Shown: piece by piece, positions 1-9,771 of the stretch | Layout: each line of letters starts with the position of its first letter | Numbering within the stretch: the first letter of the stretch is position 1 | Source: Geoglobus sp. | GTDB taxonomy: Archaea > Halobacteriota > Archaeoglobi > Archaeoglobales > Archaeoglobaceae | Reading direction: 5' to 3' | Length of the DNA: 17,668 bases | NCBI GenBank assembly: GCA_027016965.1 | Contig: JALURI010000029.1 | Span: 1 to 17,668 of the forward strand | Notes under the pieces: model-generated | What the model was told of the DNA's origin: nothing | Seen by the model: the letters and a program-made list of their open reading frames with translations, nothing else | Database searches by the model: none | Made by a program: the position numbers and the translations under genes

Positions 1-1
1 A

Positions 2-283
2 GAGGAATATCTGAACAGAAAATGTGAACTTGTTGTGCCCGACATTCTTGCCAATTCAGGTGGAGTAATCGTGAGTTACTTTGAATGGGTTCAGGATCTG
101 GAAAGATACTTCTGGGATCTTGAAAGGGTGAATGCAGAGCTTGAAAGAATACTTGTGAGAGCATTTGAAAACATGTTTAAGATAAAGCAGGAGTGTGGGG
201 ACATTCTGTGGAGAGATGCGTCAATGGTTTTGGCCCTTAATAATGTTGTCGAAGCCCTCGAGATGAGAGGTATATTTCCCTGA
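2..283 (+). CDS. gdhA: Glutamate dehydrogenase, C-terminal fragment (5' end outside window)
   Basis: The reading frame is open from the first bases of the window and ends with TGA at 281-283, so only the last 93 residues are present. The segment VVPDILANSGGVIVSYFEW is the signature of the nucleotide-binding domain of hexameric Glu/Leu/Phe/Val dehydrogenases, followed by the usual C-terminal helices (a WDLERVNAELERIL-type stretch). The enzyme interconverts glutamate and 2-oxoglutarate plus ammonia with NAD(P). Coenzyme preference cannot be judged from this fragment. An internal GTG at 35 falls inside the conserved motif and is not the true start. The next gene has its own promoter, so this is probably the last gene of its unit. 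Confidence 0.93.
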   Translation, partial: EEYLNRKCELVVPDILANSGGVIVSYFEWVQDLERYFWDLERVNAELERILVRAFENMFKIKQECGDILWRDASMVLALNNVVEALEMRGIFP

Positions 284-290
284 ACAAGAA

Positions 291-300
291 AGATTTTAAT
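291..300 (+). promoter_or_regulatory. TATA-box promoter of the S2P protease gene
   Basis: The AT-rich element AGATTTTAAT is preceded by purines (possible BRE). Its centre lies about 25 bases before the ATG at 321, so transcription should begin at or within a few bases of the start codon. No Shine-Dalgarno sequence lies before the ATG, which fits a leaderless mRNA. This is inferred from spacing only. Confidence 0.55.
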
Positions 301-320
301 CCCCCCAGCATATTTTTTCC

Positions 321-1379
321 ATGGCTTCCATAAAGCTCTTCAGAATCTCAGGGATTGATGTTAAGGTTCACTACTCTCTCTTCCTCATTCTTCTGATCCT
401 TGTATGGGTTTTCTATATACAGGAGTTCCCGTATGGATTTAGAGGAAGAGACTATGCGCTTCAACTATCTGTGATTGCTTCAGTCTCACTTTTTATCTCT
501 GTATTTCTTCATGAACTCGGACATTCCTTGGTGAGCAAAAGGTTCGGGTATGGGGTGAAAGAAATTATCCTTTTCATCTTTGGTGGTGTTGCGGTTCTGG
601 AAAAACAGCCAAGAGGTTTGCAGGAACTTGTTGTCTCGATAACAGGTCCGATGGTCAGTCTTGCTATTGCCGTGATATTCTATTTCCTTTCATTCTCCAC
701 CAATCAAATTCTGGCTGATTTTTCAGCCATTTTTTTCAGAATAAATGCAATAATAGCACTCTTCAACCTCATTCCTGCATTCCCCCTGGATGGAGGAAGA
801 GTTCTGAGAGGATTCCTTTCAAGATATTATTCTCCAGATAAATCCACATTTATAGCATCTGAAACCGGGAAGGCTATTGCAATTTTTATGGGTGTTTTTG
901 GTCTCTTTTACAATTTATGGCTTACCATACTGGCTATTTTCATCTATCTCGGTGCAAATGAGGAAGAAAAGATGACAAGACTTGAAAGCATGCTCGGAAG
1001 ATTGAAAGCAAGAGATATTATGACGACCGAGCTAAAAACTGTCAGTCCCGAAATGTCAGTCGGTGAATTTATGGAATTTGCCTTCAAAACAAAGCATCTT
1101 GGCTATCCGGTTGTAGAGAATGGGGAGCTTGTTGGGATGATAACAATTCATGATGTTGCTGGCAGGCCTGAAAATCTTCAGTTAAGGAACCTCATGAGCA
1201 AAAATCTTCTTACGGTCAGTCCAGACACACCTGCTGTAGAAGTCTTCAGACTTATGAATGAAACAGGCCTGGGTAGGATACCTGTAACGGACAACGGAGA
1301 TCTTATTGGAATAATCACGAAAACAGATCTTGTAAGACTGATGCAAATTCAGGAGGTGCTCAAGATTGGAAGAAAGTAG
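321..1379 (+). CDS. Site-2-type (M50) membrane metalloprotease with two C-terminal CBS domains
   Basis: Predicted intramembrane zinc protease of 352 residues. The N-terminal half is hydrophobic and contains the HELGH zinc site (residues 64-68) in a membrane segment, and the third zinc ligand motif NLIPAFPLDGGR (149-160, Asp157). After a short linker, two CBS domains follow (about 228-285 and 290-350), recognisable by RDIMT...TVSP and LMSKNLLTVSP starts and by YPVVENGELVGMIT- and IPVTDNGDLIGIIT-type strands. Members of this S2P subfamily couple proteolysis to a CBS module that usually binds adenine nucleotides. The natural substrate is unknown. All metal ligands are present, so the enzyme should be active. 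The start is supported by the TATA spacing (leaderless). The 3' end overlaps the next gene by 14 bases, so the two are surely cotranscribed. Confidence 0.9.
   Translation: MASIKLFRISGIDVKVHYSLFLILLILVWVFYIQEFPYGFRGRDYALQLSVIASVSLFISVFLHELGHSLVSKRFGYGVKEIILFIFGGVAVLEKQPRGLQELVVSITGPMVSLAIAVIFYFLSFSTNQILADFSAIFFRINAIIALFNLIPAFPLDGGRVLRGFLSRYYSPDKSTFIASETGKAIAIFMGVFGLFYNLWLTILAIFIYLGANEEEKMTRLESMLGRLKARDIMTTELKTVSPEMSVGEFMEFAFKTKHLGYPVVENGELVGMITIHDVAGRPENLQLRNLMSKNLLTVSPDTPAVEVFRLMNETGLGRIPVTDNGDLIGIITKTDLVRLMQIQEVLKIGRK
1351..1358 (+). promoter_or_regulatory. Ribosome binding site deciding the TTG start of the TraB-family gene
   Basis: AGGAGGTG lies inside the end of the upstream protease gene, 7 bases before the TTG at 1366. 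This near-perfect Shine-Dalgarno match is why TTG is taken as the start despite the overlap with the upstream gene. Confidence 0.8.
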
Positions 1380-2616
1380 AAAGATCATTCTGATTGGCAC
1401 TGCTCATGTTTCAAAAAAAAGCGTTGATGAAGTGGAAAGAGTAATTGAAAATGAGAGACCGTCGGCAGTTGCTGTTGAGCTTGATCTGAGAAGATACATG
1501 GCTCTTAAAGGAGAGAGAACCGAAGTGAATCTCGTTGAAATAATAAGAAAGGGGAATGTTTTTCTTTTTCTTTTTCAGCTTTTCCTTTCAAGGTTCCAGA
1601 GAAAGATAGGTGAAGAAACCGGAGTCATGCCTGGAGAGGAGATGCTCACAGCAATTAAGAAGGCTGAGGAAATTGGAGCGGATGTTCTCCTCATAGACAG
1701 AGATCTCGGCATAACAATGAAGCGACTCTGGAACAGTCTCGGTTTTTTCGATAAAGTGAGGTTGTTCTATTATTTTGTGAGAGGGTTGTTTGAGGCAGAT
1801 GGGGTTGAGGTTGACGAGCTTCTTGAAAAGGACATTCTGGACATGATGGTATATGAGTTCAGAAAAATTTCCCCAAAAACAGCAGAGGTCCTTGTGGATG
1901 AGAGAGATGCTTACATGGCATACAATCTTTTGAAGGCATCCATGAGATATGAAAAGATTGTTGCTGTTGTTGGAGCAGGGCATAAAGAAGGTATTGAAGG
2001 ATTCATGCAGAATCCAGAAAAAATTCCAGACCTCAGAGAACTTGTTGAGGTAAAGGGAAAAAAGTTTGGTATTCTGAAGATTGCCGGAATCCTGATAACA
2101 ATGACCGTTGCTCTCATTTTTTTGTCAATATTGCTTTACATGGGCACATCCGAATTTATCTCCGCATTTATTGCATGGTTTCTGATTAATGGCATTCCCT
2201 CAGCGATTTTTGCAGCTATTGCAGGTGGACACCTTCTTTCAGTTCTAACAGCATTTTTTGTTGCATGGCTCACCTCTCTATCCCCACTGCTTGCAGCAGG
2301 ATGGTTTTCAGGCATTGTGGAATTCATGGTGCGAAAACCAACTCAGAGTGATTTTGAAAAAATGATGAATATCGAATCATTTAAAGAACTTTACAAAAAC
2401 AGAGCATTCAGAATTCTGTTTGTTGCAGGTCTGACAAATGTTGGGAGCATGATAGGAACATTCTACGGAGTGTGGTATCTTTCAACAAAATACGGAGTAA
2501 ATATAAAAGATATCGTATTCCAAGCCCTTCAGAACCTGTATCAGGCTTTTATTCTATCAGGATTAAACCCCTTTCTTACAAGCAACTCCTTAACCTTTGC
2601 AACATGGTTGCCCTGA
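1366..2616 (+). CDS. TraB/PrgY (TIKI/GumN-related) family membrane protein
   Basis: Protein of 416 residues. It begins with [10 protein letters not shown] (7-16), the hallmark of the TraB/PrgY family, followed by AVAVELD (35-40). DERDAYMA (178-185) and [10 protein letters not shown] (201-210) supply the second conserved GxxH. Residues about 235-390 contain several hydrophobic segments, so a cytosolic TraB domain is followed by a membrane domain. Bacterial PrgY acts against a peptide pheromone, and the related TIKI proteins are metal-dependent membrane proteases; protease activity here is inference. The TTG start is chosen for its strong ribosome site at 1351-1358. The gene overlaps the S2P protease gene by 14 bases. 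The last 25 residues (392-416) are encoded opposite the 3' end of aIF1 and lack the character of the rest of the protein, which suggests a lost or displaced stop codon. Confidence 0.82.
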   Translation: MEESRKIILIGTAHVSKKSVDEVERVIENERPSAVAVELDLRRYMALKGERTEVNLVEIIRKGNVFLFLFQLFLSRFQRKIGEETGVMPGEEMLTAIKKAEEIGADVLLIDRDLGITMKRLWNSLGFFDKVRLFYYFVRGLFEADGVEVDELLEKDILDMMVYEFRKISPKTAEVLVDERDAYMAYNLLKASMRYEKIVAVVGAGHKEGIEGFMQNPEKIPDLRELVEVKGKKFGILKIAGILITMTVALIFLSILLYMGTSEFISAFIAWFLINGIPSAIFAAIAGGHLLSVLTAFFVAWLTSLSPLLAAGWFSGIVEFMVRKPTQSDFEKMMNIESFKELYKNRAFRILFVAGLTNVGSMIGTFYGVWYLSTKYGVNIKDIVFQALQNLYQAFILSGLNPFLTSNSLTFATWLP

Positions 2617-2849
2617 AGCTCGATTGCTCCATTCTTTACAGTGCCACCACAGGCAAGTTTTGATTTCAGGTACTTTGCCAGATCGTCCAGATTTATCTCT
2701 CCTCTGTCAATTCCTTCGATAACAGTTACCTCCTTGCCGTACCTTCTCTTTGCCACCTTTATCACAATCTGCTGTTGCTCCTTCGCCACTTCCTCGCACA
2801 CACACAGATCTTTGGGCAACCCGCAAACATTACATATGTCCAGACCCAT
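2541..2849 (-). CDS. Translation initiation factor aIF1 (SUI1/eIF1 family)
   Basis: SUI1-domain protein that promotes start-codon selection on the 30S subunit. It has an N-terminal cysteine motif [15 protein letters not shown] (CxxC...CxC, zinc-type), then [15 protein letters not shown] and [18 protein letters not shown], all diagnostic of archaeal aIF1. The ATG at 2849 gives [12 protein letters not shown], lining up with the start of methanogen aIF1 proteins. A strong GGAGGT (2861-2866) lies 11 bases upstream and a TATA-like TTAAAAT (about 2898-2905) further up. An in-frame ATG at 2882 would add 11 basic residues and cannot be excluded. The gene converges on the TraB-family gene and overlaps its last 76 bases. 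The aIF1 C-terminus ends where the family normally ends, so the overlap comes from the other gene. Confidence 0.93.
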   Translation of the reverse strand: MGLDICNVCGLPKDLCVCEEVAKEQQQIVIKVAKRRYGKEVTVIEGIDRGEINLDDLAKYLKSKLACGGTVKNGAIELQGNHVAKVKELLVRKGFNPDRIKA

Positions 2850-2928
2850 CTCTTTCTGATACCTCCTTTTGTTTTTGAGCATACTCTTACTATCCCCATT
2901 TTAAGTTTTCGGTCACATCTACATTAGA

Positions 2929-2936
2929 TTTAAATA
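2929..2936 (+). promoter_or_regulatory. TATA box of the DUF63-SpoIIM unit
   Basis: TTTAAATA, centred about 26 bases before the ATG at 2959. This predicts a leaderless transcript beginning at that ATG and argues against the in-frame TTG at 2947, which would lie upstream of the predicted transcription start. Confidence 0.6.
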
Positions 2937-2958
2937 ACCTCAAAATTTGATTTACCCA

Positions 2959-3744
2959 ATGGATTTGTACAGCTTTGTTAAAGAATATTTCATTGACTCA
3001 ATTGTTTACAAGGAAGGCTACAATCCTGTGAACACCGCGACCTTTGCAATAATTCTTCTTGTTGCAGTTTACCTTATTTACAGGTTCCTGAGATTCAGGG
3101 TTCAATTTGACTTCAGATTTGCTCTTTACACGCTCCCCTACATTGTTCTTGGCTCTTCCATCAGAATAGTCGAAGACGCAGGATTTGTGAGCCCACCTCT
3201 GTCCTACGTACTTATGACTCCATTCATATACATTCTCATTTTCGCCATAACAATCTCAGCCCTTATTATTTCTCTGAAAACTGACCTGAAGTACTATCCG
3301 TATCCAGGTGCGATTCTCTCATCAGCTGTCTTGCTTTTTCTGTTTCTCACATTGAAACTGGAAAACTGGTGGGTTTTTCCTGCTGCCCTGACAATTGCGG
3401 GGTTGATTGCACTTACCTACAGACGCTACTCCACTGCTCTTGGTGCAGATAACCTGAGCATTGCAGTGATTTTTGCCCAGCTAGTTGATGGTTCAACAAG
3501 TTTCCTCGGCATTCAGTTCCTTGGATACTGGGAGTTACATGTTGTCCCAAGATTTTTCATCGAGATTTCTGGCCCATGGGTGATGATTGTGCTGAAGCTG
3601 GCAGTAATACTCCCTATTCTATACATAATTGACAGGGATGTTGAGGAAGACGAGAATCTTAAAGGCTTTATAAAATTTGTTCTCTTCACCATAGGCATGG
3701 CTCCCGGGCTGAGAAACGGGCTGAGAATGACATTCGGGGTGTAG
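2959..3744 (+). CDS. DUF63 family integral membrane protein
   Basis: Protein of 261 residues with about seven to eight hydrophobic segments. It shows the conserved features of the archaeal DUF63 family: GYNPVNT (20-26), LGSSIRIVEDAG (64-75) in a membrane segment, FAQLVDGSTSF (172-182) with an Asp inside a helix, and APGLRNGLR (248-256) at the C-terminus. No biochemical role is established for the family. The conserved Glu, Asp, Arg and His residues within membrane segments suggest transport or a membrane enzyme, but that is inference. The start is set to the ATG at 2959 on TATA spacing; a TTG four codons upstream is less likely. The SpoIIM gene follows after 3 bases, so the two membrane proteins are cotranscribed. 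Confidence 0.85.
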   Translation: MDLYSFVKEYFIDSIVYKEGYNPVNTATFAIILLVAVYLIYRFLRFRVQFDFRFALYTLPYIVLGSSIRIVEDAGFVSPPLSYVLMTPFIYILIFAITISALIISLKTDLKYYPYPGAILSSAVLLFLFLTLKLENWWVFPAALTIAGLIALTYRRYSTALGADNLSIAVIFAQLVDGSTSFLGIQFLGYWELHVVPRFFIEISGPWVMIVLKLAVILPILYIIDRDVEEDENLKGFIKFVLFTIGMAPGLRNGLRMTFGV

Positions 3745-3747
3745 TAC

Positions 3748-4290
3748 ATGAGGTCTCTGCTCCTGATCACAACTGTTTTTGTGATGTCTGTGCTTTCAGG
3801 CTATTTTCTTGGAACCTTTCTGAATGATACAGCTGAGAATTTTGTAAACCAGACGTTTCAGCAGTTCGAGTTTGCAAAAGATCTGGAACATTACGAACTG
3901 TTTTTATTTATATTTTCCAACAACGCTCTGAAATCATTTGCATCAATGATACTCGGTATAAGTTTCGGAATTGTTCCAGTACTTTTTGTTGTGCTGAACG
4001 GGCTTATCATAGGTGTTGTTGTTGCCGTAGTTGGAGCCAAAATGGGGCTGTTTCTAACTGTTGCCCTCCTCATCCCACATGGCATTCTTGAAATTCCTGC
4101 CATCCTGATAAGTTCATCCTACGGTCTGAATCTCGGGATGGAAACATTCAGGAAATTCAGAGGTGGCGATGTGGACTTGAACAGATGTCTTCTTGAAAAT
4201 CTCAAAAAATTCGCAAAAATTCCACTGCCAATGCTCCTTATTGCCGCTTTAATTGAAACGTATATAACTCCACTGGTTGTGGGTGGTTAA
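3748..4290 (+). CDS. Stage II sporulation protein M (SpoIIM/DUF95) family membrane protein
   Basis: Protein of 180 residues with about five hydrophobic segments. Family motifs are visible: SNNA (57-60), NGLIIG (84-89), PHGILEIPA (110-118) and a glutamate in the last membrane helix (IAALIETYITP, 164-174). SpoIIM works in peptidoglycan remodelling during bacterial sporulation. Archaea do not sporulate, so the archaeal members probably have a different, unknown membrane role. Start: ATG 3 bases after the DUF63 stop, with GGGGTG at about 3736-3741 as ribosome site. It ends 15 bases before the convergent hsp20 gene. Confidence 0.88.
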   Translation: MRSLLLITTVFVMSVLSGYFLGTFLNDTAENFVNQTFQQFEFAKDLEHYELFLFIFSNNALKSFASMILGISFGIVPVLFVVLNGLIIGVVVAVVGAKMGLFLTVALLIPHGILEIPAILISSSYGLNLGMETFRKFRGGDVDLNRCLLENLKKFAKIPLPMLLIAALIETYITPLVVGG

Positions 4291-4303
4291 AAAAATAAGA
4301 AAA
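4289..4303 (-). terminator. Oligo-T terminator of the heat-shock operon
   Basis: On the minus strand, immediately after the hsp20 stop codon, a T-rich stretch containing a run of seven T (plus-strand A at 4289-4295) fits an intrinsic archaeal terminator. The tract also overlaps the stop codon of the convergent SpoIIM gene. Confidence 0.5.
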
Positions 4304-4305
4304 GG

Positions 4306-4836
4306 TCACTCGATATCAATTTTCTTCTTGCTTTCCCTTTCAGGTGCCAGTTTCTTGAGAATAACCTCAAGAACGCCATTGTTGTATCTCGCCTTTGCTG
4401 AATCTGGATTCACCTCATCAGGAAGCTCTACAATCTCATGATACTTTCGTGACTCGCCCTCAGCCTTTATTTCAAGCTTTTTTTCACTTGCAGTCAGGTC
4501 GATATCTTCCTTGTTAACGCCAGGCATTTCTGCAATCACCTGAATTTCATCATCGGTTTCAATAATGTCAACCAGTGGCTTTCTGTGCTCTGTCTCTTCC
4601 CTTATGCTTGGTTTACTGCCAAACTCTCTTATCTCAGGCTTTCCATCCGGACCTATCTTTATGCTGAATCCCCTGACTATTGGCTTACCCTCCATAAGCT
4701 CTGCAGATCTGAACACCTCATCAATCTCCTTTATCATCTTTTTAAATATCTCATCAAACTCCTCAAACGGGAATCTGAGGAACTCCTCAAACCAGTCCTC
4801 CTCATCCCAGTCTCTCTTTCTCCTTCTCCACGGCAT
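4306..4836 (-). CDS. hsp20: Small heat shock protein, Hsp20/alpha-crystallin family
   Basis: ATP-independent holdase that binds unfolding proteins and forms large oligomers in the cytoplasm. The N-terminal arm (1-85) is rich in charged and aromatic residues. The alpha-crystallin domain (about 88-163) shows VDIIETDDEIQVIAEMPGV, and near its end NNGVLEVIL (152-160). The C-terminus carries an IxI oligomerisation motif (IDI, 173-175). At 176 residues it is of normal length. Start: ATG at 4836 preceded by GGAGGTGAT. It is the last gene of the hsr1-cdc48-hsp20 operon, 28 bases after cdc48. A TATA-like stretch (about 4852-4861) in that gap could give extra transcription of hsp20 alone. Confidence 0.95.
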   Translation of the reverse strand: MPWRRRKRDWDEEDWFEEFLRFPFEEFDEIFKKMIKEIDEVFRSAELMEGKPIVRGFSIKIGPDGKPEIREFGSKPSIREETEHRKPLVDIIETDDEIQVIAEMPGVNKEDIDLTASEKKLEIKAEGESRKYHEIVELPDEVNPDSAKARYNNGVLEVILKKLAPERESKKKIDIE

Positions 4837-4864
4837 AACACATCACCTCCTCAAATTTAAAAAA

Positions 4865-7906
<3,042 letters not shown>

Positions 7907-7916
<10 letters not shown>

Positions 7917-7927
7917 TCAGTTAGTAA
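7907..7927. promoter_or_regulatory. HSR1 operator: perfect 8-5-8 palindrome over start codon of hsr1
   Basis: Arms TTACTAAC and GTTAGTAA are separated by ATTCA. The inner part is exactly CTAAC-N5-GTTAG, the cis motif reported from DNase I footprints of A. fulgidus HSR1. It covers the predicted transcription start (about 7919-7920) and the ATG (7916-7914) of hsr1, so a bound repressor would block initiation. The symmetry here extends three bases beyond the published core on each side. Confidence 0.9.
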
Positions 7928-7941
7928 TATTGACAATTCAG

Positions 7942-7949
7942 CATATAAC
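7942..7949 (-). promoter_or_regulatory. TATA box of the heat-shock operon
   Basis: On the minus strand the element reads GTTATATG, preceded by CGAAATA (possible BRE). Its centre is about 29 bases before the hsr1 ATG, giving a leader of only a few bases, and the operator lies directly downstream. Confidence 0.65.
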
Positions 7950-7990
7950 TATTTCGCATATTTGAATTCATTGTCACAACAGTTAGAAAA

Positions 7991-8000
7991 AGTTAAAAAT
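7991..8000 (+). promoter_or_regulatory. TATA box for the micro-ORF/MBL unit
   Basis: AGTTAAAAAT is preceded by a purine run. Its centre is about 27 bases before the ATG at 8023, predicting transcription from near 8021-8023 and leaderless translation of the 25-codon micro-ORF. Confidence 0.55.
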
Positions 8001-8022
8001 AATCCTCTCTGGGTCACATACT

Positions 8023-8100
8023 ATGGAAATTCCTGAAAAATGCATGGACTGCATGATATGTTACAGAAAAAAAGAGGGAGAAATGGATGGGAATTCTTGA
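8023..8100 (+). CDS. Candidate 25-residue cysteine-rich micro-protein (CxxCxxC)
   Basis: Short frame beginning MEIPEKCMDCMICYRKKEG, with cysteines at 7, 10 and 13 (CxxCxxC) followed by a charged tail. The ATG coincides with the transcription start predicted from the TATA box at 7991-8000. The frame ends 14 bases inside the MBL-fold gene and contains that gene's ribosome site (GAGGGAG, about 8074-8080). It could be a metal-binding or Fe-S micro-protein, a translational leader controlling the next gene, or a remnant of a ferredoxin-like domain. I do not recognise a family. The evidence is promoter spacing, cysteine spacing and coupling; conservation is unknown. Confidence 0.5.
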   Translation: MEIPEKCMDCMICYRKKEGEMDGNS

Positions 8101-8977
8101 AATAGCCGAGAATTCTGGTGTTCTCTTTTACAGAAGAAGGTATGGAAATGGATTCAGACCCCACATTTCAATCAGAGTAGATGGTGTTGATTTCCATATT
8201 GACAGCAGTCCCGGAAGGGGATACAACATCATAACCCATGCCCACACAGACCACCATGGTCTGAGAAACATCAAAAATTTTCAGGCGGTTACGTCTCATG
8301 AGACATCAATAATCCTTTCAGCTATTTCAGGTGAAAATTTCAGAGGGACCACCCACGAAATTGGAGAAAAACTGGAAATCAAGGGGGTTGACATAGAAAC
8401 ATTTCCAACATCACATATGGATGGTTCTTCAGCCTACTTTTTCAGAGATTACGGAGTTCTTGTCACAGGTGATGTAAAGAAATTTGAAAAGCTTCCTGAA
8501 TGTGATATTCTCGTGACAGAGGCAACCTACGGTCATCCCTCCAATAATTTCACCGATGAAATTGACAGAGTCGTTGAATCTGCGAGAAAGGGACTTGAAC
8601 TCGGAGCATATCCAATAGGGAAGGCACAGAGAGTGGCAAGAATTCTTGTAGAGAATGATGTGGGATTCTGTGTAGGAGATGAAAGAATAGCCAAGCTCTG
8701 CAGTATACTTGGAATAAAATATGACGAAGGGAATGCAAAAATAATCCCACCAAAAAAGGTTGTAAATGGATACGTTCTCTCAGCTCAGACCTTTTACAGA
8801 AAAAGAATTGTTTTTAGCGATCATATCGACTACAGAGGGATTATTGATCTGATTGAACACTGTTCTCCAAGCTATGTTATATTTTACCACGGAAATCCAA
8901 CAAAAAGACTCCTTCAGAATGTTGAAAATATGGGTATCAGACCTCTTACCCTGAAAGATGTTGATGTATATCTCTGA
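8087..8977 (+). CDS. Metallo-beta-lactamase-fold nuclease-like protein (exonuclease/CPSF-related)
   Basis: Protein of 296 residues with the MBL-fold metal ligands in order: HAHTDHH (51-57), H110 in TSHMDGS, Asp129 in TGD (127-129), and the C-terminal FSDHIDYRG (243-251) and FYHGNP (266-271) motifs, as in nucleases of the SNM1/CPSF and ligase-associated exonuclease groups. The stretch TEATYGHP (144-151) and a later AYPIGKAQRVARIL also fit that group. It is shorter than CPSF73 proteins and has no room for a full beta-CASP insert. The likely role is a metal-dependent DNA or RNA 3'-end nuclease; substrate unknown. Start ATG at 8087 has GAGGGAG 6 bases upstream, inside the overlapping micro-ORF. 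It converges on a phosphoesterase gene that also looks nucleic-acid related. Confidence 0.85.
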   Translation: MGILEIAENSGVLFYRRRYGNGFRPHISIRVDGVDFHIDSSPGRGYNIITHAHTDHHGLRNIKNFQAVTSHETSIILSAISGENFRGTTHEIGEKLEIKGVDIETFPTSHMDGSSAYFFRDYGVLVTGDVKKFEKLPECDILVTEATYGHPSNNFTDEIDRVVESARKGLELGAYPIGKAQRVARILVENDVGFCVGDERIAKLCSILGIKYDEGNAKIIPPKKVVNGYVLSAQTFYRKRIVFSDHIDYRGIIDLIEHCSPSYVIFYHGNPTKRLLQNVENMGIRPLTLKDVDVYL

Positions 8978-9033
8978 TTCATGGTACTACCGCTTTACTG
9001 TTAGTTTCAGATAGTATCTCCATGCAAGCATAT

Positions 9034-9732
9034 TCAGACCATTTCTGAAAGGATTTTTAATGTCCCCATAAAATAAACCCTGTCCTCAATGGCATAAATC
9101 TCCACCTCTTCAGGTGAGAAAAGTCCCATAACAGGGGATATGAACCCTGACTCAATAACATTAAAACCAGGAAGTACTGGAGAAAAGTGCGGGATCACCC
9201 ATACCTCCATTTCATCATTTATGGCGTGGAGAAAAACTCTGTAAGTATAAAGCCCTCCTTCATAACGGATTTTTATTGACGGATGTTCATGACCGATTAT
9301 CAGTTTCCTTTTATCTGTCTTTCTGTGTCCGTGTTCCACAAAAAACTCCCCAACCTGAAATCCATCTCCGAATTCAACTCTGTACTTTGAAAGGATTGAT
9401 TGAAGAAAATTATCGTGGTTACCTCTGACAACTCTCAATCTCACTTCTTTTGATACCTTTTCCACAAATTTCTTAACATCCTTCCACTCTTCCGGAATGT
9501 TTCTGCTGAACTCATGCTTCAGATCTCCGGCAATTATCAGCTCTTCCGGATTGAATTCAGCCACAATGTCTTCCACTTCCGAAATTATCTTCTCTATCTG
9601 CAGGGAAGGGACTGCAATTCCTCTGCTTTCAAGCACACCTTCCAGCCCGAGGTGAAGGTCAGCTATAATAAACCTGTCCTCAACCATCAATCCCTTTTTT
9701 CCACTGAGAATGACGTTATGGATCTTTTTCAC
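9034..9732 (-). CDS. SbcD/Mre11-related metallophosphoesterase
   Basis: Calcineurin-like phosphoesterase of 232 residues with all family motifs: DLHLG (25-29), GDLKHE (69-74), GNHDN (104-108), HGH (134-136) and GHEHP (147-151). The size and the IADLHLGLEGVLESRGI opening match the archaeal SbcD-related single-domain phosphoesterases. The substrate is unknown; nucleic acid is likely by family. The start is a GTG at 9732: a TAA lies in frame four codons upstream and no ATG is available in between. A TATA box (9753-9760) centred about 24 bases upstream suggests a leaderless message starting at that GTG. Confidence 0.88.
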   Translation of the reverse strand: MKKIHNVILSGKKGLMVEDRFIIADLHLGLEGVLESRGIAVPSLQIEKIISEVEDIVAEFNPEELIIAGDLKHEFSRNIPEEWKDVKKFVEKVSKEVRLRVVRGNHDNFLQSILSKYRVEFGDGFQVGEFFVEHGHRKTDKRKLIIGHEHPSIKIRYEGGLYTYRVFLHAINDEMEVWVIPHFSPVLPGFNVIESGFISPVMGLFSPEEVEIYAIEDRVYFMGTLKILSEMV

Positions 9733-9743
9733 ACAGACATTTT

Positions 9744-9764
9744 AAAAAAAGATGTATAAAAAAA
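9744..9764 (-). terminator. Two oligo-T tracts after the 28-residue gene, overlapping the next promoter
   Basis: On the minus strand two runs of seven T (plus-strand A at 9758-9764 and 9744-9750) follow the stop codon at 9772 within 30 bases. They look like an archaeal terminator and surround the TATA box of the downstream phosphoesterase gene. Confidence 0.45.
9753..9760 (-). promoter_or_regulatory. TATA box of the phosphoesterase gene
   Basis: On the minus strand TTTATACA, centred about 24 bases before the GTG at 9732, consistent with leaderless transcription. Confidence 0.5.
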
Positions 9765-9771
9765 TGGCTGA

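Noticed and set aside
7982..7986. GTTAG next to the TATA box of the micro-ORF/MBL unit as a second HSR1 site.
   Set aside because: Only one half-site is present; the bases where CTAAC should lie do not match.
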